From: an uncultured Bacilli bacterium
Lineage (GTDB): Bacteria; Bacillota_I; Bacilli_A; RF39; UBA660
DNA length: 64,000 nucleotides
Assembly (NCBI GenBank): GCA_934102215.1
Contig: CAKOSH010000002.1
Location: forward strand, 62,001 to 126,000
Direction of reading: 5' to 3'
Part shown: positions 43,595-50,361 of the stretch, piece after piece
Position numbering within the stretch: the stretch's first letter is position 1
Layout: the number at the start of each line of letters is the position of its first letter
Program-made: the position numbers and the translations under genes
Notes under the pieces: model-generated
The model's database searches: none
Told to the model about the DNA's origin: nothing
The model's input: the letters and a program-made list of their open reading frames with translations, nothing else

Positions 43595-44743
43595 ATGAAG
43601 AAGTTAAATAAAATCATTACATTTATGTTAGTATTTATGCTGTTTGGACTTAATGTTCAGGCAGCAAGTGCTAATTTATCTGTTAGTAAAAGTAGTATAT
43701 ATGTGGGTGATTCTTTTAATGTGACAGTTAAAGCAAATGGAGTAGCCGCATGGAATATTCATATTTCAGCAAGTGGTCCTGTTAGTGGTTGTAAGTTAGA
43801 CCAAGCTGATGCTACTGCTGATGCACTCGATACAAACAAAACATTTAGTGTTACATGTAAATCAACTGGAGAAGGAACAATAACTGTAACATTAAAGGGT
43901 GATGTTACTAGTAGCAGTGATGGTAAGCCAGTAAAACTATCTAGTAGTAAAACTGTAATTGTTAATAAAAAAACTACTACAACTACGACTACTAAGAAAA
44001 CAACTACAACAGCAAAGAAAACAACAACTACTAAAAAAGTAAATGACACAACTACTACAACAACAAAGAAAGTTACAACTACACAAAAAGTAGAGAAAAA
44101 TAATGATGCAACTCTTAAAAATATAACAGTTGATGGATATGACATTAAATTTAGTAGTAATACTTATGAATATACAATTAACGTTAAAAATAATGTTAAT
44201 AAATTAAATTTAAATATATCTAAAAATAATGATAAATCTAATTATGAAATAATTGGAAATGATAAGTTAGTAGCTGGTGAAAATAATATAACAATTAAAG
44301 TTACTGCTGAAGATGGAACTGTAAAAGAATATAAAATTAAGGTTATTAAAGAAAAAGAAAATATTGTTTCCAATAATTTAACACTTAATAATATTAAAAT
44401 AGATAATTATGAATTGAATTTCTATAAAGATAATTATGAGTACAATTTAAAAATAAATAATGAAGATAAATTAAATATATCAGTAGATATAGATTCTAAT
44501 TTAAAATACGAAATAAGCGGTAATACTAATTTAAAAAATGGTACTCAAATTATTATAAAAGTAACTGATTCAAATGAAGAAAGTATTTATAAAATAAATA
44601 TTAAGAAAGATGAATCAAGTACTTTAAATATATGGATGATTATTTCAATAATATGTTTCATTATTATAATTGTATTATTAATTTTATATATTAAATTAAA
44701 GAATTATCATAAAAAAGAAGATATTGTTGTTATTAATGAATAG
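43595..44743 (+). CDS. Membrane-anchored protein with cohesin-like Ig module and cadherin-like domains
   Basis: 382 residues. The signal peptide ends at VQAAS. Residues about 26-125 form a beta module (LSVSKSSIYVGDSFNVTVKANGVAAWNIHISA ... GEGTITVTLKGDV) resembling the Ig/cohesin-like domains found with dockerin proteins. A Thr/Lys-rich linker (about 128-165, TTTTTTKKTTTT) leads to two cadherin-like beta-sandwich domains (DATLKNITVDGYDIKF; LTLNNIKIDNYELNF). A transmembrane helix (about 345-365) and basic tail close the protein. AAGGAGG precedes the start, 11 bases after the dockerin protease gene. It may display that protease. The cohesin assignment is tentative. Confidence 0.7.
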   Translation: MKKLNKIITFMLVFMLFGLNVQAASANLSVSKSSIYVGDSFNVTVKANGVAAWNIHISASGPVSGCKLDQADATADALDTNKTFSVTCKSTGEGTITVTLKGDVTSSSDGKPVKLSSSKTVIVNKKTTTTTTTKKTTTTAKKTTTTKKVNDTTTTTTKKVTTTQKVEKNNDATLKNITVDGYDIKFSSNTYEYTINVKNNVNKLNLNISKNNDKSNYEIIGNDKLVAGENNITIKVTAEDGTVKEYKIKVIKEKENIVSNNLTLNNIKIDNYELNFYKDNYEYNLKINNEDKLNISVDIDSNLKYEISGNTNLKNGTQIIIKVTDSNEESIYKINIKKDESSTLNIWMIISIICFIIIIVLLILYIKLKNYHKKEDIVVINE

Positions 44744-44766
44744 GTACTAGAAATAGTACTTTTTCT
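44742..44766 (+). terminator. Terminator after the cohesin-like gene
   Basis: GTACTA / TAGTAC with GAAA loop, then TTTTT. Nearly identical to the hairpin before the protease gene. Confidence 0.85.
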
Positions 44767-44778
44767 TTTGATAAAGTG

Positions 44779-44808
44779 TTTACAATGTATGTTTAAATGT
44801 GATAAACT
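44779..44808 (+). promoter_or_regulatory. Putative promoter of the small structured RNA
   Basis: TTTACA (44779-44784) and TAAACT (44803-44808) with an 18-base spacer. Predicted start near 44815. Confidence 0.5.
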
Positions 44809-44814
44809 ATTATT

Positions 44815-44897
44815 AGTGAAGCACCTGACCCCTGTAGGCTAGGTATCACACTAATTGTGTTTGAACCTAACTACAAAGTGAGTTAGGTGATTTTTTT
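44815..44897 (+). ncRNA. Putative structured small RNA facing the peptide gene (antitoxin RNA candidate)
   Basis: About 83 bases with three predicted hairpins. First, ACCTGACC pairs with GGCTAGGT (one mismatch, one G-U). Second, CACA pairs with TGTG. Third, a strong ACCTAACT / AGTTAGGT stem is followed by seven T. It carries no convincing reading frame. It is transcribed towards the 29-codon hydrophobic gene on the other strand and its T-run reaches that gene's stop codon. Its 5' part (GAAGCACCTGA...GGCTAGGTATCAC) reappears in the leader of the peptide mRNA. This suits an antisense regulator of a type I toxin-antitoxin pair; expression is not shown. Confidence 0.55.
44865..44897 (+). terminator. 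Terminator of the small RNA
   Basis: Perfect 8-bp stem ACCTAACT / AGTTAGGT with an 8-base loop, two bases, then seven T. The hairpin also lies 3' of the peptide gene on the other strand but has no T-run on that side. Confidence 0.85.
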
Positions 44898-44985
44898 AAT
44901 CTATGAAGATTAAAGAAATTATTATAAAAAGTAATATGAATATAATAACAAGTAAAAAACTTATTAAAAAATCTTTCTTACTCAT
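44896..44985 (-). CDS. 29-residue hydrophobic membrane peptide (candidate type I toxin)
   Basis: On the - strand, a near-perfect ribosome-binding site AAGGAGGTGAT stands nine bases before ATG. The peptide begins MSKKDFLISFLLVIIF and ends IIISLIFID: a short basic start, then an unbroken transmembrane helix. Such a strong site for so short a hydrophobic frame is typical of type I toxins (Fst/Ldr/TxpA kind). The mRNA leader contains GAAGCACTTGAGGCTAGG, which nearly repeats the 5' part of the RNA on the other strand. TTTACC-17-TATATA (45060-45088) is a likely promoter. No homologue is recognised; the toxin role is inferred. Confidence 0.6.
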   Translation of the reverse strand: MSKKDFLISFLLVIIFILLFIIISLIFID

Positions 44986-45019
44986 ATAATATCACCTCCT
45001 TATTAGAAAAATAATGGAA

Positions 45020-45043
45020 GTGACACCTAGCCTCAAGTGCTTC
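45020..45043 (-). repeat. Leader copy of the GAAGCACYTGA / GGCTAGGTRTCAC sequence
   Basis: On the - strand this reads GAAGCACTTGA then GGCTAGGTGTCAC. The + strand RNA has GAAGCACCTGA, eight extra bases, then GGCTAGGTATCAC (44818-44849). Two single-base differences in 24 aligned positions make a shared origin likely. Confidence 0.8.
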
Positions 45044-45059
45044 GATATGTAGAGTAGCA

Positions 45060-45088
45060 TATATATATAAGTAATGCAAATAGGTAAA
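45060..45088 (-). promoter_or_regulatory. Putative promoter of the hydrophobic peptide mRNA
   Basis: On the - strand, TTTACC and TATATA with 17 bases between; the start site would be near 45053, giving a leader of about 68 bases. Confidence 0.45.
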
Positions 45089-45183
45089 ATTTAATTTTGA
45101 GATAGTTTTTCATATTGAAAATTCAATTATTCCCTAGGCGAAAATTTAATTATGAATTATATTTTAGTATGCAAAATTCAATT
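45086..45183 (+). repeat. Four AAAATTYAATT repeats
   Basis: Copies start at 45086, 45118, 45141 and 45173, spaced 32, 23 and 32 bases. The first overlaps the -35 of the peptide promoter. Possibly regulator sites, although AT-rich sequence makes chance repeats easy. Confidence 0.45.
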
Positions 45184-45280
45184 TTAAGTAAATTTCAAAA
45201 AAATTTATCAATCATATAAAACAAAATGCGAATAGTTTCATCTTCTATAATAAATTTCAATCATAAACATATACTTTACT

Positions 45281-45511
45281 ATGATAAAAGATATTATTAA
45301 GAATAATAAATATTGTATAAGTATAGAAGATAATTTAATATGTATAAAGAATTACATAAGAATTATAGATATAAGTGAATCATATATAAAAATTAAATTA
45401 AATAATAAAATAATTAAGATTAAAGGGAATAATATGGTTATTAATAGATTAGATGAATGTGATTTATCTATTAAAGGCATATTTAATAATATAGAATTTA
45501 CTCTTGAATAA
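45281..45511 (+). CDS. yqfC: YqfC/YabP-family protein
   Basis: 76 residues. The YabP/YqfC family pattern is visible: IKNYIRIIDISESYIKIKLNNKIIKIKGNNMVINRLDECDLSIKGIFNNIEF, where two short beta repeats end in 'I.G....I....L....L.I.G.I..i.f'. In B. subtilis, yqfC is SigE-controlled and lies before yqfD, as here. The role is unknown but sporulation-linked. No clear ribosome-binding site is seen before ATG. It overlaps yqfD by 8 bases. Confidence 0.75.
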   Translation: MIKDIIKNNKYCISIEDNLICIKNYIRIIDISESYIKIKLNNKIIKIKGNNMVINRLDECDLSIKGIFNNIEFTLE

Positions 45512-46655
45512 AGTAAGAATAGTTGTAAATGAAAATAGTAATAAATTTCTAAATTATTTAATTTATAATAAAATATATTATGATTCACTTAATAAATATA
45601 ATGAATATTTTGTACTAGATGTATCATATGATGATTATTTATATATAAGACGTAGATATAAATGTCATATAGTAAAATACTATGGTAAAAAGAATATAGT
45701 TAACATATATGAAAATAATAAATATGTATTGTTATCTTTGATAATATCTTTCATGTTACTTTTTTTATTATGTAATACAATATTTGATATTAAGATAAAT
45801 AGTGATGATAAAGATATTGTTAGTATAATAAATGATAGTTTAAAAGATAATGGTATTGATGTATATAAAAGAAAAGTATCTTTTAATAAGTTAAATAGTA
45901 TTAAAAATAAAATACTTGAAGATAATAAAGATACATTGGAATGGATAGAAATAAGAGAGAAAGGATGTATATATTATATAGATGTTACTCCTCGTGTTAA
46001 ATCAAATAATAATGTAGATAATACTTCTCCAAGTGATATAGTAGCTGAAAAAGATGGTGTTATTAAACATATAGTAGTACACCGTGGTAGTAAAGTTATT
46101 GATAATGGAGATTATGTTAAAAAAGGAGATGTATTAATAAGTGGAAATATCATTAAGAATGAAAATGTTATTGATAAAGTACATAGTGAAGGAGTAATTT
46201 ATGCTGAAACATGGAAAACAGTTAATATAAGTATTCCATTTAAAAGAATAGATTATGTATATAAGAAGACTATTAATCATTATTATTTAGATATATTTGG
46301 TCATGAATTTACTATAAGTGGTAAATATGATAGTGATAAGACAATAAATAAGAAAAGTATAGTTCTTGATAAGCCTTATTTATTCTTTAAATTGTATAAA
46401 GAAGAAAAGAAAATATATGACTATAATGAGGTTATTTTAAACGAAGAGGAAGCATATACTGAAGCCTTAAATAGAAGTGTTGATGTTATTAATAAGAAAC
46501 TCTCTAGTGATGAATATATTATTTCAAAAAAAGTTTTGAAAAAAGAGGTAAAACGTAGTAAAATAAATTTAGAAGTATTTTTTAAAGTTTATGAGAAAAT
46601 AGGGGTTACTTCTGAAATACAAGATATGGGAGAAGAGAATGGAGAGTACAATTAG
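45504..46655 (+). CDS. yqfD: YqfD-family sporulation membrane protein
   Basis: 383 residues from TTG, coupled to yqfC (TTGAATAA overlap). A soluble N-terminal part (1-70, with RRRYKCHIVKYYGKKN) is followed by a transmembrane helix (about 75-95) and an extracytoplasmic domain with VTPRV, a PSDIVAEKDGVIKHIVVHRGS...VKKGDVLISG hairpin, and VHSEGVIYAETW. These are standard YqfD features. In B. subtilis it is expressed in the mother cell. Gene order agrees with the yqfC-yqfD-phoH-ybeY group, although phoH is absent here. Confidence 0.85.
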   Translation: MNKVRIVVNENSNKFLNYLIYNKIYYDSLNKYNEYFVLDVSYDDYLYIRRRYKCHIVKYYGKKNIVNIYENNKYVLLSLIISFMLLFLLCNTIFDIKINSDDKDIVSIINDSLKDNGIDVYKRKVSFNKLNSIKNKILEDNKDTLEWIEIREKGCIYYIDVTPRVKSNNNVDNTSPSDIVAEKDGVIKHIVVHRGSKVIDNGDYVKKGDVLISGNIIKNENVIDKVHSEGVIYAETWKTVNISIPFKRIDYVYKKTINHYYLDIFGHEFTISGKYDSDKTINKKSIVLDKPYLFFKLYKEEKKIYDYNEVILNEEEAYTEALNRSVDVINKKLSSDEYIISKKVLKKEVKRSKINLEVFFKVYEKIGVTSEIQDMGEENGEYN

Positions 46656-47238
46656 AAGTGTTATTAAAATGTCATTACCAACTCTAGTAATAGTTTTAAT
46701 TATTGTTATTATATTAAGAGTTACACGTATATTAAAAAGTGATAAAAGTAAATTTGTTTTACATGAAGAAATATTTAATTTATTATTTCTTGCATATTTG
46801 GTTATGTTGTTCCAGTTAGTTACTAGTCAAGATTTACCTGGTGGTGGAACTAATTTAATGCCATTTAGAGAAATAATGAGATATCCAGTAGGTAGTAATA
46901 GTTTTTATAAACAAGTTGTTGGTAATATTGTTTTATTTATACCTCTTGGTTATTTTGCGACAAGTTATGCGAATATTAAAGGACTTGGTACAATTACTCT
47001 TGTATCTCTTTTATCAAGTTTAACTATTGAAAGTGTACAACATTATATAGGTAGAAGTTTTGATATAGATGATATTATTTTAAATATAGTTGGTGGTATT
47101 ATAGGTTTCTTACTTTACACTGCACTTAACGCTATTAGAAATAATATGCCTAAATTTTTAAGAAGAGATTGGTTTTTAAATATAATTAGTGTTATAATAT
47201 TAGTTCTTATAGGTTTATATATTTATAAGATTATGTAG
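46639..47238 (+). CDS. VanZ-family membrane protein
   Basis: 199 residues with five hydrophobic helices. The VanZ core is visible: TNLMPFREI, QVVGNIVLFIPLGYFA, ESVQHYIGRSFDIDDIILNIVGGIIGFLL. VanZ proteins affect teicoplanin sensitivity and envelope properties by an unclear route. GGAGAAGAG precedes the start, which overlaps yqfD by 17 bases. It occupies the place where phoH normally sits between yqfD and ybeY. Confidence 0.85.
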   Translation: MESTIRSVIKMSLPTLVIVLIIVIILRVTRILKSDKSKFVLHEEIFNLLFLAYLVMLFQLVTSQDLPGGGTNLMPFREIMRYPVGSNSFYKQVVGNIVLFIPLGYFATSYANIKGLGTITLVSLLSSLTIESVQHYIGRSFDIDDIILNIVGGIIGFLLYTALNAIRNNMPKFLRRDWFLNIISVIILVLIGLYIYKIM

Positions 47239-47249
47239 TAGGAGTGTGT

Positions 47250-47693
47250 ATGGAAGATTATATAATTAATACAACAAGTCATGAAGATATTGATATAAGT
47301 GAACTTGATAAAGTTATTAGATTTGCATGTAAGCATATGAAAGTAAATAATCCTATGCTTAATATAGTTATTGTTGATAAAGATAGAATACAACAAATAA
47401 ATAAAGAATATAGAGATAAAGATGCTGTTACTGATGTTATATCTTTTGCTTTTGAAGAAGTAGATGATGTAGAATATGATAACATAAGATTTCTTGGTGA
47501 AATATATATTTGTTATGATAGATGTGTAGAACAAGCAAGTGAATATGGTCATAGTATTAAACGTGAGTTTTGCTATTTAGCAGTTCATGGTTTATTACAT
47601 TTACTTGGATATGATCATATGAATGAAGAAGACAAGAAAGTTATGAGAGCAAAAGAGGAGGAGATTCTAGGTGAATATGATATCACGAGATGA
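47250..47693 (+). CDS. ybeY: Endoribonuclease YbeY (rRNA maturation)
   Basis: 147 residues from the ATG after TAGGAGTG. The zinc site HGLLHLLGYDH (H-x3-H-x5-H) is complete, preceded by TDVISFAFEE and FLGEIYICYD. It takes part in 16S rRNA 3'-end maturation and ribosome quality control. It overlaps dgkA by 23 bases. Confidence 0.95.
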   Translation: MEDYIINTTSHEDIDISELDKVIRFACKHMKVNNPMLNIVIVDKDRIQQINKEYRDKDAVTDVISFAFEEVDDVEYDNIRFLGEIYICYDRCVEQASEYGHSIKREFCYLAVHGLLHLLGYDHMNEEDKKVMRAKEEEILGEYDITR

Positions 47694-48069
47694 AAGAAAA
47701 GCTCAAAAGGGTATAAAGAAATTCTTTCATAGTTTTACTTATCCAATTAAAGGACTTAGATATGCTTATAGAAACGAACAAAATTTAGCATTTGATATAG
47801 GAATGGCTCTTGTTGTATCAATACTTGCTTTTGTATTTGAATTAGGTCGTACAGAGTGGGCAATACTTTTACTTACCATGGGACTTGTTATTTCTTGCGA
47901 ACTTATTAATACAGCAATAGAGGCTACAGTTGATCTTATTACTGAAGAATATCATCCACTTGCGAAAGTTGCTAAAGATACAGCAGCTGCAGCAGTATTT
48001 GTATTTGCAATAGTTGCTGTTTTAGTTGGAATAATTATATTTGTACCAAAAGTAATAGCGTTATTTTAA
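47671..48069 (+). CDS. dgkA: Undecaprenol/diacylglycerol kinase (DgkA family)
   Basis: 132 residues from GTG, which stands seven bases after GAGGAGGAG; an ATG six bases later is an alternative. Three membrane helices and the signature ELINTAIEATVDLITEEYHPLAKVAKDTAAAAVFVFA are present. In Gram-positives this enzyme phosphorylates undecaprenol for wall-lipid recycling. It sits between ybeY and cdd as in Bacillus. Confidence 0.93.
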   Translation: MNMISRDERKAQKGIKKFFHSFTYPIKGLRYAYRNEQNLAFDIGMALVVSILAFVFELGRTEWAILLLTMGLVISCELINTAIEATVDLITEEYHPLAKVAKDTAAAAVFVFAIVAVLVGIIIFVPKVIALF

Positions 48070-48077
48070 GGAGGAAA

Positions 48078-48458
48078 ATGAAAGATAAATTATTAAAATT
48101 ATTAGAAAATAGTTATGCACCTTATTCAAATATGCATTTTGCTTGTATAGTTGAAACAAAGAGTGGTAACTTTTATGAAGGTGTTAATATAGAAAATGCT
48201 TCATTCGGTGGAACTATATGTGCTGAGAGAAATGCAATTAACAATGCAGTTAGTCATGGAGAAAGAGAATTTAAAGCACTATATTTAATGACAAGTAGTG
48301 ATGAAATATGTTATCCATGTAATATATGTAAACAAACATTTTTAGAATTTTTTGATAAAGATGTTATGTTTAATATAATGACTCATGATGGTAAAATGGA
48401 AGTAATGAGTTTTGAAAAACTAATGAGTACTACATTTACCAAGGAGGATTTAGTATGA
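48078..48458 (+). CDS. cdd: Cytidine deaminase
   Basis: 126 residues. Zinc and catalytic motifs: CAERNAI (Cys plus catalytic Glu) and PCNICKQTF, where the usual PCGxCRQ is slightly changed but keeps both Cys. It converts cytidine to uridine in pyrimidine salvage. AAGGAGG lies just upstream. It overlaps era by four bases (ATGA). Confidence 0.93.
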   Translation: MKDKLLKLLENSYAPYSNMHFACIVETKSGNFYEGVNIENASFGGTICAERNAINNAVSHGEREFKALYLMTSSDEICYPCNICKQTFLEFFDKDVMFNIMTHDGKMEVMSFEKLMSTTFTKEDLV

Positions 48459-49342
48459 AAAGTGGTTTTGTAAGTTTAATTGGTAGACCTAATACAGGAA
48501 AAAGTACATTATTAAATCAAATCATAAAAGAAAAGGTAGCAATTATTAGTCCAAAGCCACAAACAACTAGAAATCTAGTTGAGGGAATATATAATGAAGA
48601 TGATACTCAAATTATATTTGTAGATACTCCAGGTATACATAAACCAATAGATAAGCTCGGAGTAGCACTTAATAATCAAGCATATTATTCAATTAATGAT
48701 GTTGATATATTACTTTTAGTAGTGGATGCAAGTGTTCCATATGGAAAAGGAGATCAATTCATTATTGATAAACTATCTAGTGTTAAAAAGCCAGTATTCT
48801 TAATACTTAATAAAATTGATAAATTAAGTGATGAAGAAATTCTTAAGAAAATAGATGAATATAAGAATTTATATGAATTTGCTGAAATAATACCAGTATC
48901 AGCACTTAAAAATGATAATATTGATAGATTAATTAAAGTATTAAAAGAATATTTACCTGATAATGTTAAATATTTTATGGATGGTGAAACAACAACTGCT
49001 GAAATGGAATTTAGATTATCAGAAATAGTAAGAGAAAAAATATTTATACACACTAATGATGAAGTACCACATTCAATATCGTGTAAATTAGTTGGTTATG
49101 AAGAAAAGAATAATATTGCTAAAATATATATAGATATTATAGTAGATAGAGATTCACTTCGTAAAATAATAATTGGAAGTAATGGCAGTATGATTAAAAC
49201 AATAGGTCATGAAGCAAGACTTGATATGGAAGAATTACTTGGTATGAAAGTATATCTTGAACTTTATTGTAAGACTATTAAAAAGTGGAGAGAAAAAGAA
49301 AAATTCATAAAAGATTTAGGTTATTTAATAAAAAATGATTAA
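48455..49342 (+). CDS. era: GTPase Era
   Basis: 295 residues. GTPase motifs GRPNTGKST, DTPGIH, NKID and SALK are complete. The C-terminal KH domain (IIGSNGSMIKTIGHEARLDME) binds the 3' end of 16S rRNA. It functions in 30S assembly. It is preceded by AAGGAGG and continues the conserved Bacillus gene order. Confidence 0.97.
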   Translation: MKSGFVSLIGRPNTGKSTLLNQIIKEKVAIISPKPQTTRNLVEGIYNEDDTQIIFVDTPGIHKPIDKLGVALNNQAYYSINDVDILLLVVDASVPYGKGDQFIIDKLSSVKKPVFLILNKIDKLSDEEILKKIDEYKNLYEFAEIIPVSALKNDNIDRLIKVLKEYLPDNVKYFMDGETTTAEMEFRLSEIVREKIFIHTNDEVPHSISCKLVGYEEKNNIAKIYIDIIVDRDSLRKIIIGSNGSMIKTIGHEARLDMEELLGMKVYLELYCKTIKKWREKEKFIKDLGYLIKND

Positions 49343-49396
49343 TTATTGAATAAATATTTTATTTTTCCTGCAATATAATATTGTAAGGAGAGATAT

Positions 49397-49477
49397 ATGA
49401 ATAAAAAGGATGCTTGGAATAAGTTTAAAGAGACTGGTAAGATAGAATATTATTTAGAATATAAGAAAGGAAAATAA
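49397..49477 (+). CDS. yqzL: YqzL-family mini-protein
   Basis: Only 26 residues: it begins MNKKDAWNKFKETGKIEYYL. This matches the core of YqzL ('W..F..TG.i..YL.yK'), which lies between era and recO in Bacillus, the same place as here. A strong TAAGGAGAG precedes the ATG and a terminator follows the stop. The bacillar protein is somewhat longer. Function is unknown. Confidence 0.75.
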   Translation: MNKKDAWNKFKETGKIEYYLEYKKGK

Positions 49478-49503
49478 AGCATAAAGTAATCTTTATGCTT
49501 TTA
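49477..49503 (+). terminator. Terminator between yqzL and recO
   Basis: Perfect 10-bp stem AAGCATAAAG / CTTTATGCTT with a TAAT loop and a short T-run. Confidence 0.78.
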
Positions 49504-49511
49504 AAGTAAGT

Positions 49512-50237
49512 ATGAAGATAATTAGTACAGATGGTATTGTAGTAAGTAGTATTCCTTTTAAGGAAAGCAGTAGAATAATAAATATTCTTACTAAGGATAT
49601 GGGAATAGTAGGTTGTATTGTTAAAGGATGTAAAAGTTTAAAAAGTAAATTAAGACTTCCTAGTGAAAAGTTTGCTTATGGTACATTTCATTTCTATTAT
49701 AAAGAAAATGGTCTTTCTACTTTAATAGAAGCTGATATTAAGAATTATTTTATTAATATTAAAAGTGATATTGTTAAGATTAGTTATATGTCTTATTTAT
49801 GTGAACTTGCGACTAATGTATATAAAGAATCTAATAATAGTGAAGTATATGATATTCTTATAAGCGCTTTATTAAAGATAGAAGATAATTTTGATCCTAA
49901 GATTATTACTAATATAGTAGAAATACAATATTTAAATTATATAGGAATAAGTTTATGTTTAGATTCATGTGTTAATTGTGGTAGTACAAAAGTAGTAACT
50001 TTAAGTACAAGTAGAGGTGGATATTTATGTTCTAATTGTAGGCAAAGTGAACCTATATTAGATGGAAAGATTTTAAAATTATTAAGACTTTATAATTATG
50101 TAGATATTTCTAAAATAAGTAATTTAGATATAGATAGTGAAGTAAGTAATGCGATTGATAGAATAATCAGTGAGTATTATGAAGACTATAGTGGGGTAAG
50201 TACAAAAAGTAAGAAATTTTTGAAAGAAATAGAATAA
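49512..50237 (+). CDS. recO: DNA repair protein RecO
   Basis: 241 residues. An N-terminal OB fold (TDGIVVSSIPFKESSRIINILTKDMGIV) and a helical C-terminus contain a four-Cys zinc site (CLDSCVNCGS ... CSNCRQ). It loads RecA on SSB-coated gaps with RecR. The ribosome-binding site is weak. A strong terminator follows and ends the conserved block. Confidence 0.93.
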   Translation: MKIISTDGIVVSSIPFKESSRIINILTKDMGIVGCIVKGCKSLKSKLRLPSEKFAYGTFHFYYKENGLSTLIEADIKNYFINIKSDIVKISYMSYLCELATNVYKESNNSEVYDILISALLKIEDNFDPKIITNIVEIQYLNYIGISLCLDSCVNCGSTKVVTLSTSRGGYLCSNCRQSEPILDGKILKLLRLYNYVDISKISNLDIDSEVSNAIDRIISEYYEDYSGVSTKSKKFLKEIE

Positions 50238-50248
50238 CATTATTTATA

Positions 50249-50280
50249 AAAAATCATTTGACTTTTCAAATGATTTTTTT
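50249..50280 (+). terminator. Terminator after recO
   Basis: AATCATTTGA / TCAAATGATT perfect 10-bp stem with a CTTT-type loop and a T-run. Confidence 0.9.
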
Positions 50281-50292
50281 GTGAAATTTTAT

Positions 50293-50321
50293 TTGACATA
50301 TTACAACAAAACAAATATAAT
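50293..50321 (+). promoter_or_regulatory. Perfect consensus promoter of the glycan/carrier-protein operon
   Basis: TTGACA, exactly 17 bases, TATAAT. Such an unaltered promoter is notable and is the only one seen for the following 13.5 kb of tightly packed + strand genes. Confidence 0.88.
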
Positions 50322-50361
50322 ATAGTTAGTTTTTGAAGGGTTGACTTAAAGTGGGGTAGAG

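Noticed and set aside
43759..44145. A 128-codon open frame on the - strand rich in Val and Phe
   Set aside because: It is the antisense shadow of the Thr/Lys repeat region of the cohesin-like gene.
44815..44897. The GC-richer RNA region as SRP RNA, tmRNA or a known riboswitch
   Set aside because: It lacks the GGAAGCAG-type SRP loop, a tRNA-like end or tag frame, and no riboswitch core that I know fits. It is also not placed in the leader of a + strand gene, since it ends in a terminator over 380 bases before yqfC.
44990..45001. ATCACCTCCTTA as the 3' end of a 16S rRNA gene
   Set aside because: There is no rRNA sequence upstream. It is simply the complement of the strong ribosome-binding site of the - strand peptide gene.
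47223..47552. A 109-codon - strand frame opposite ybeY
   Set aside because: Antisense shadow of a conserved gene, with composition typical of AT-rich complement.
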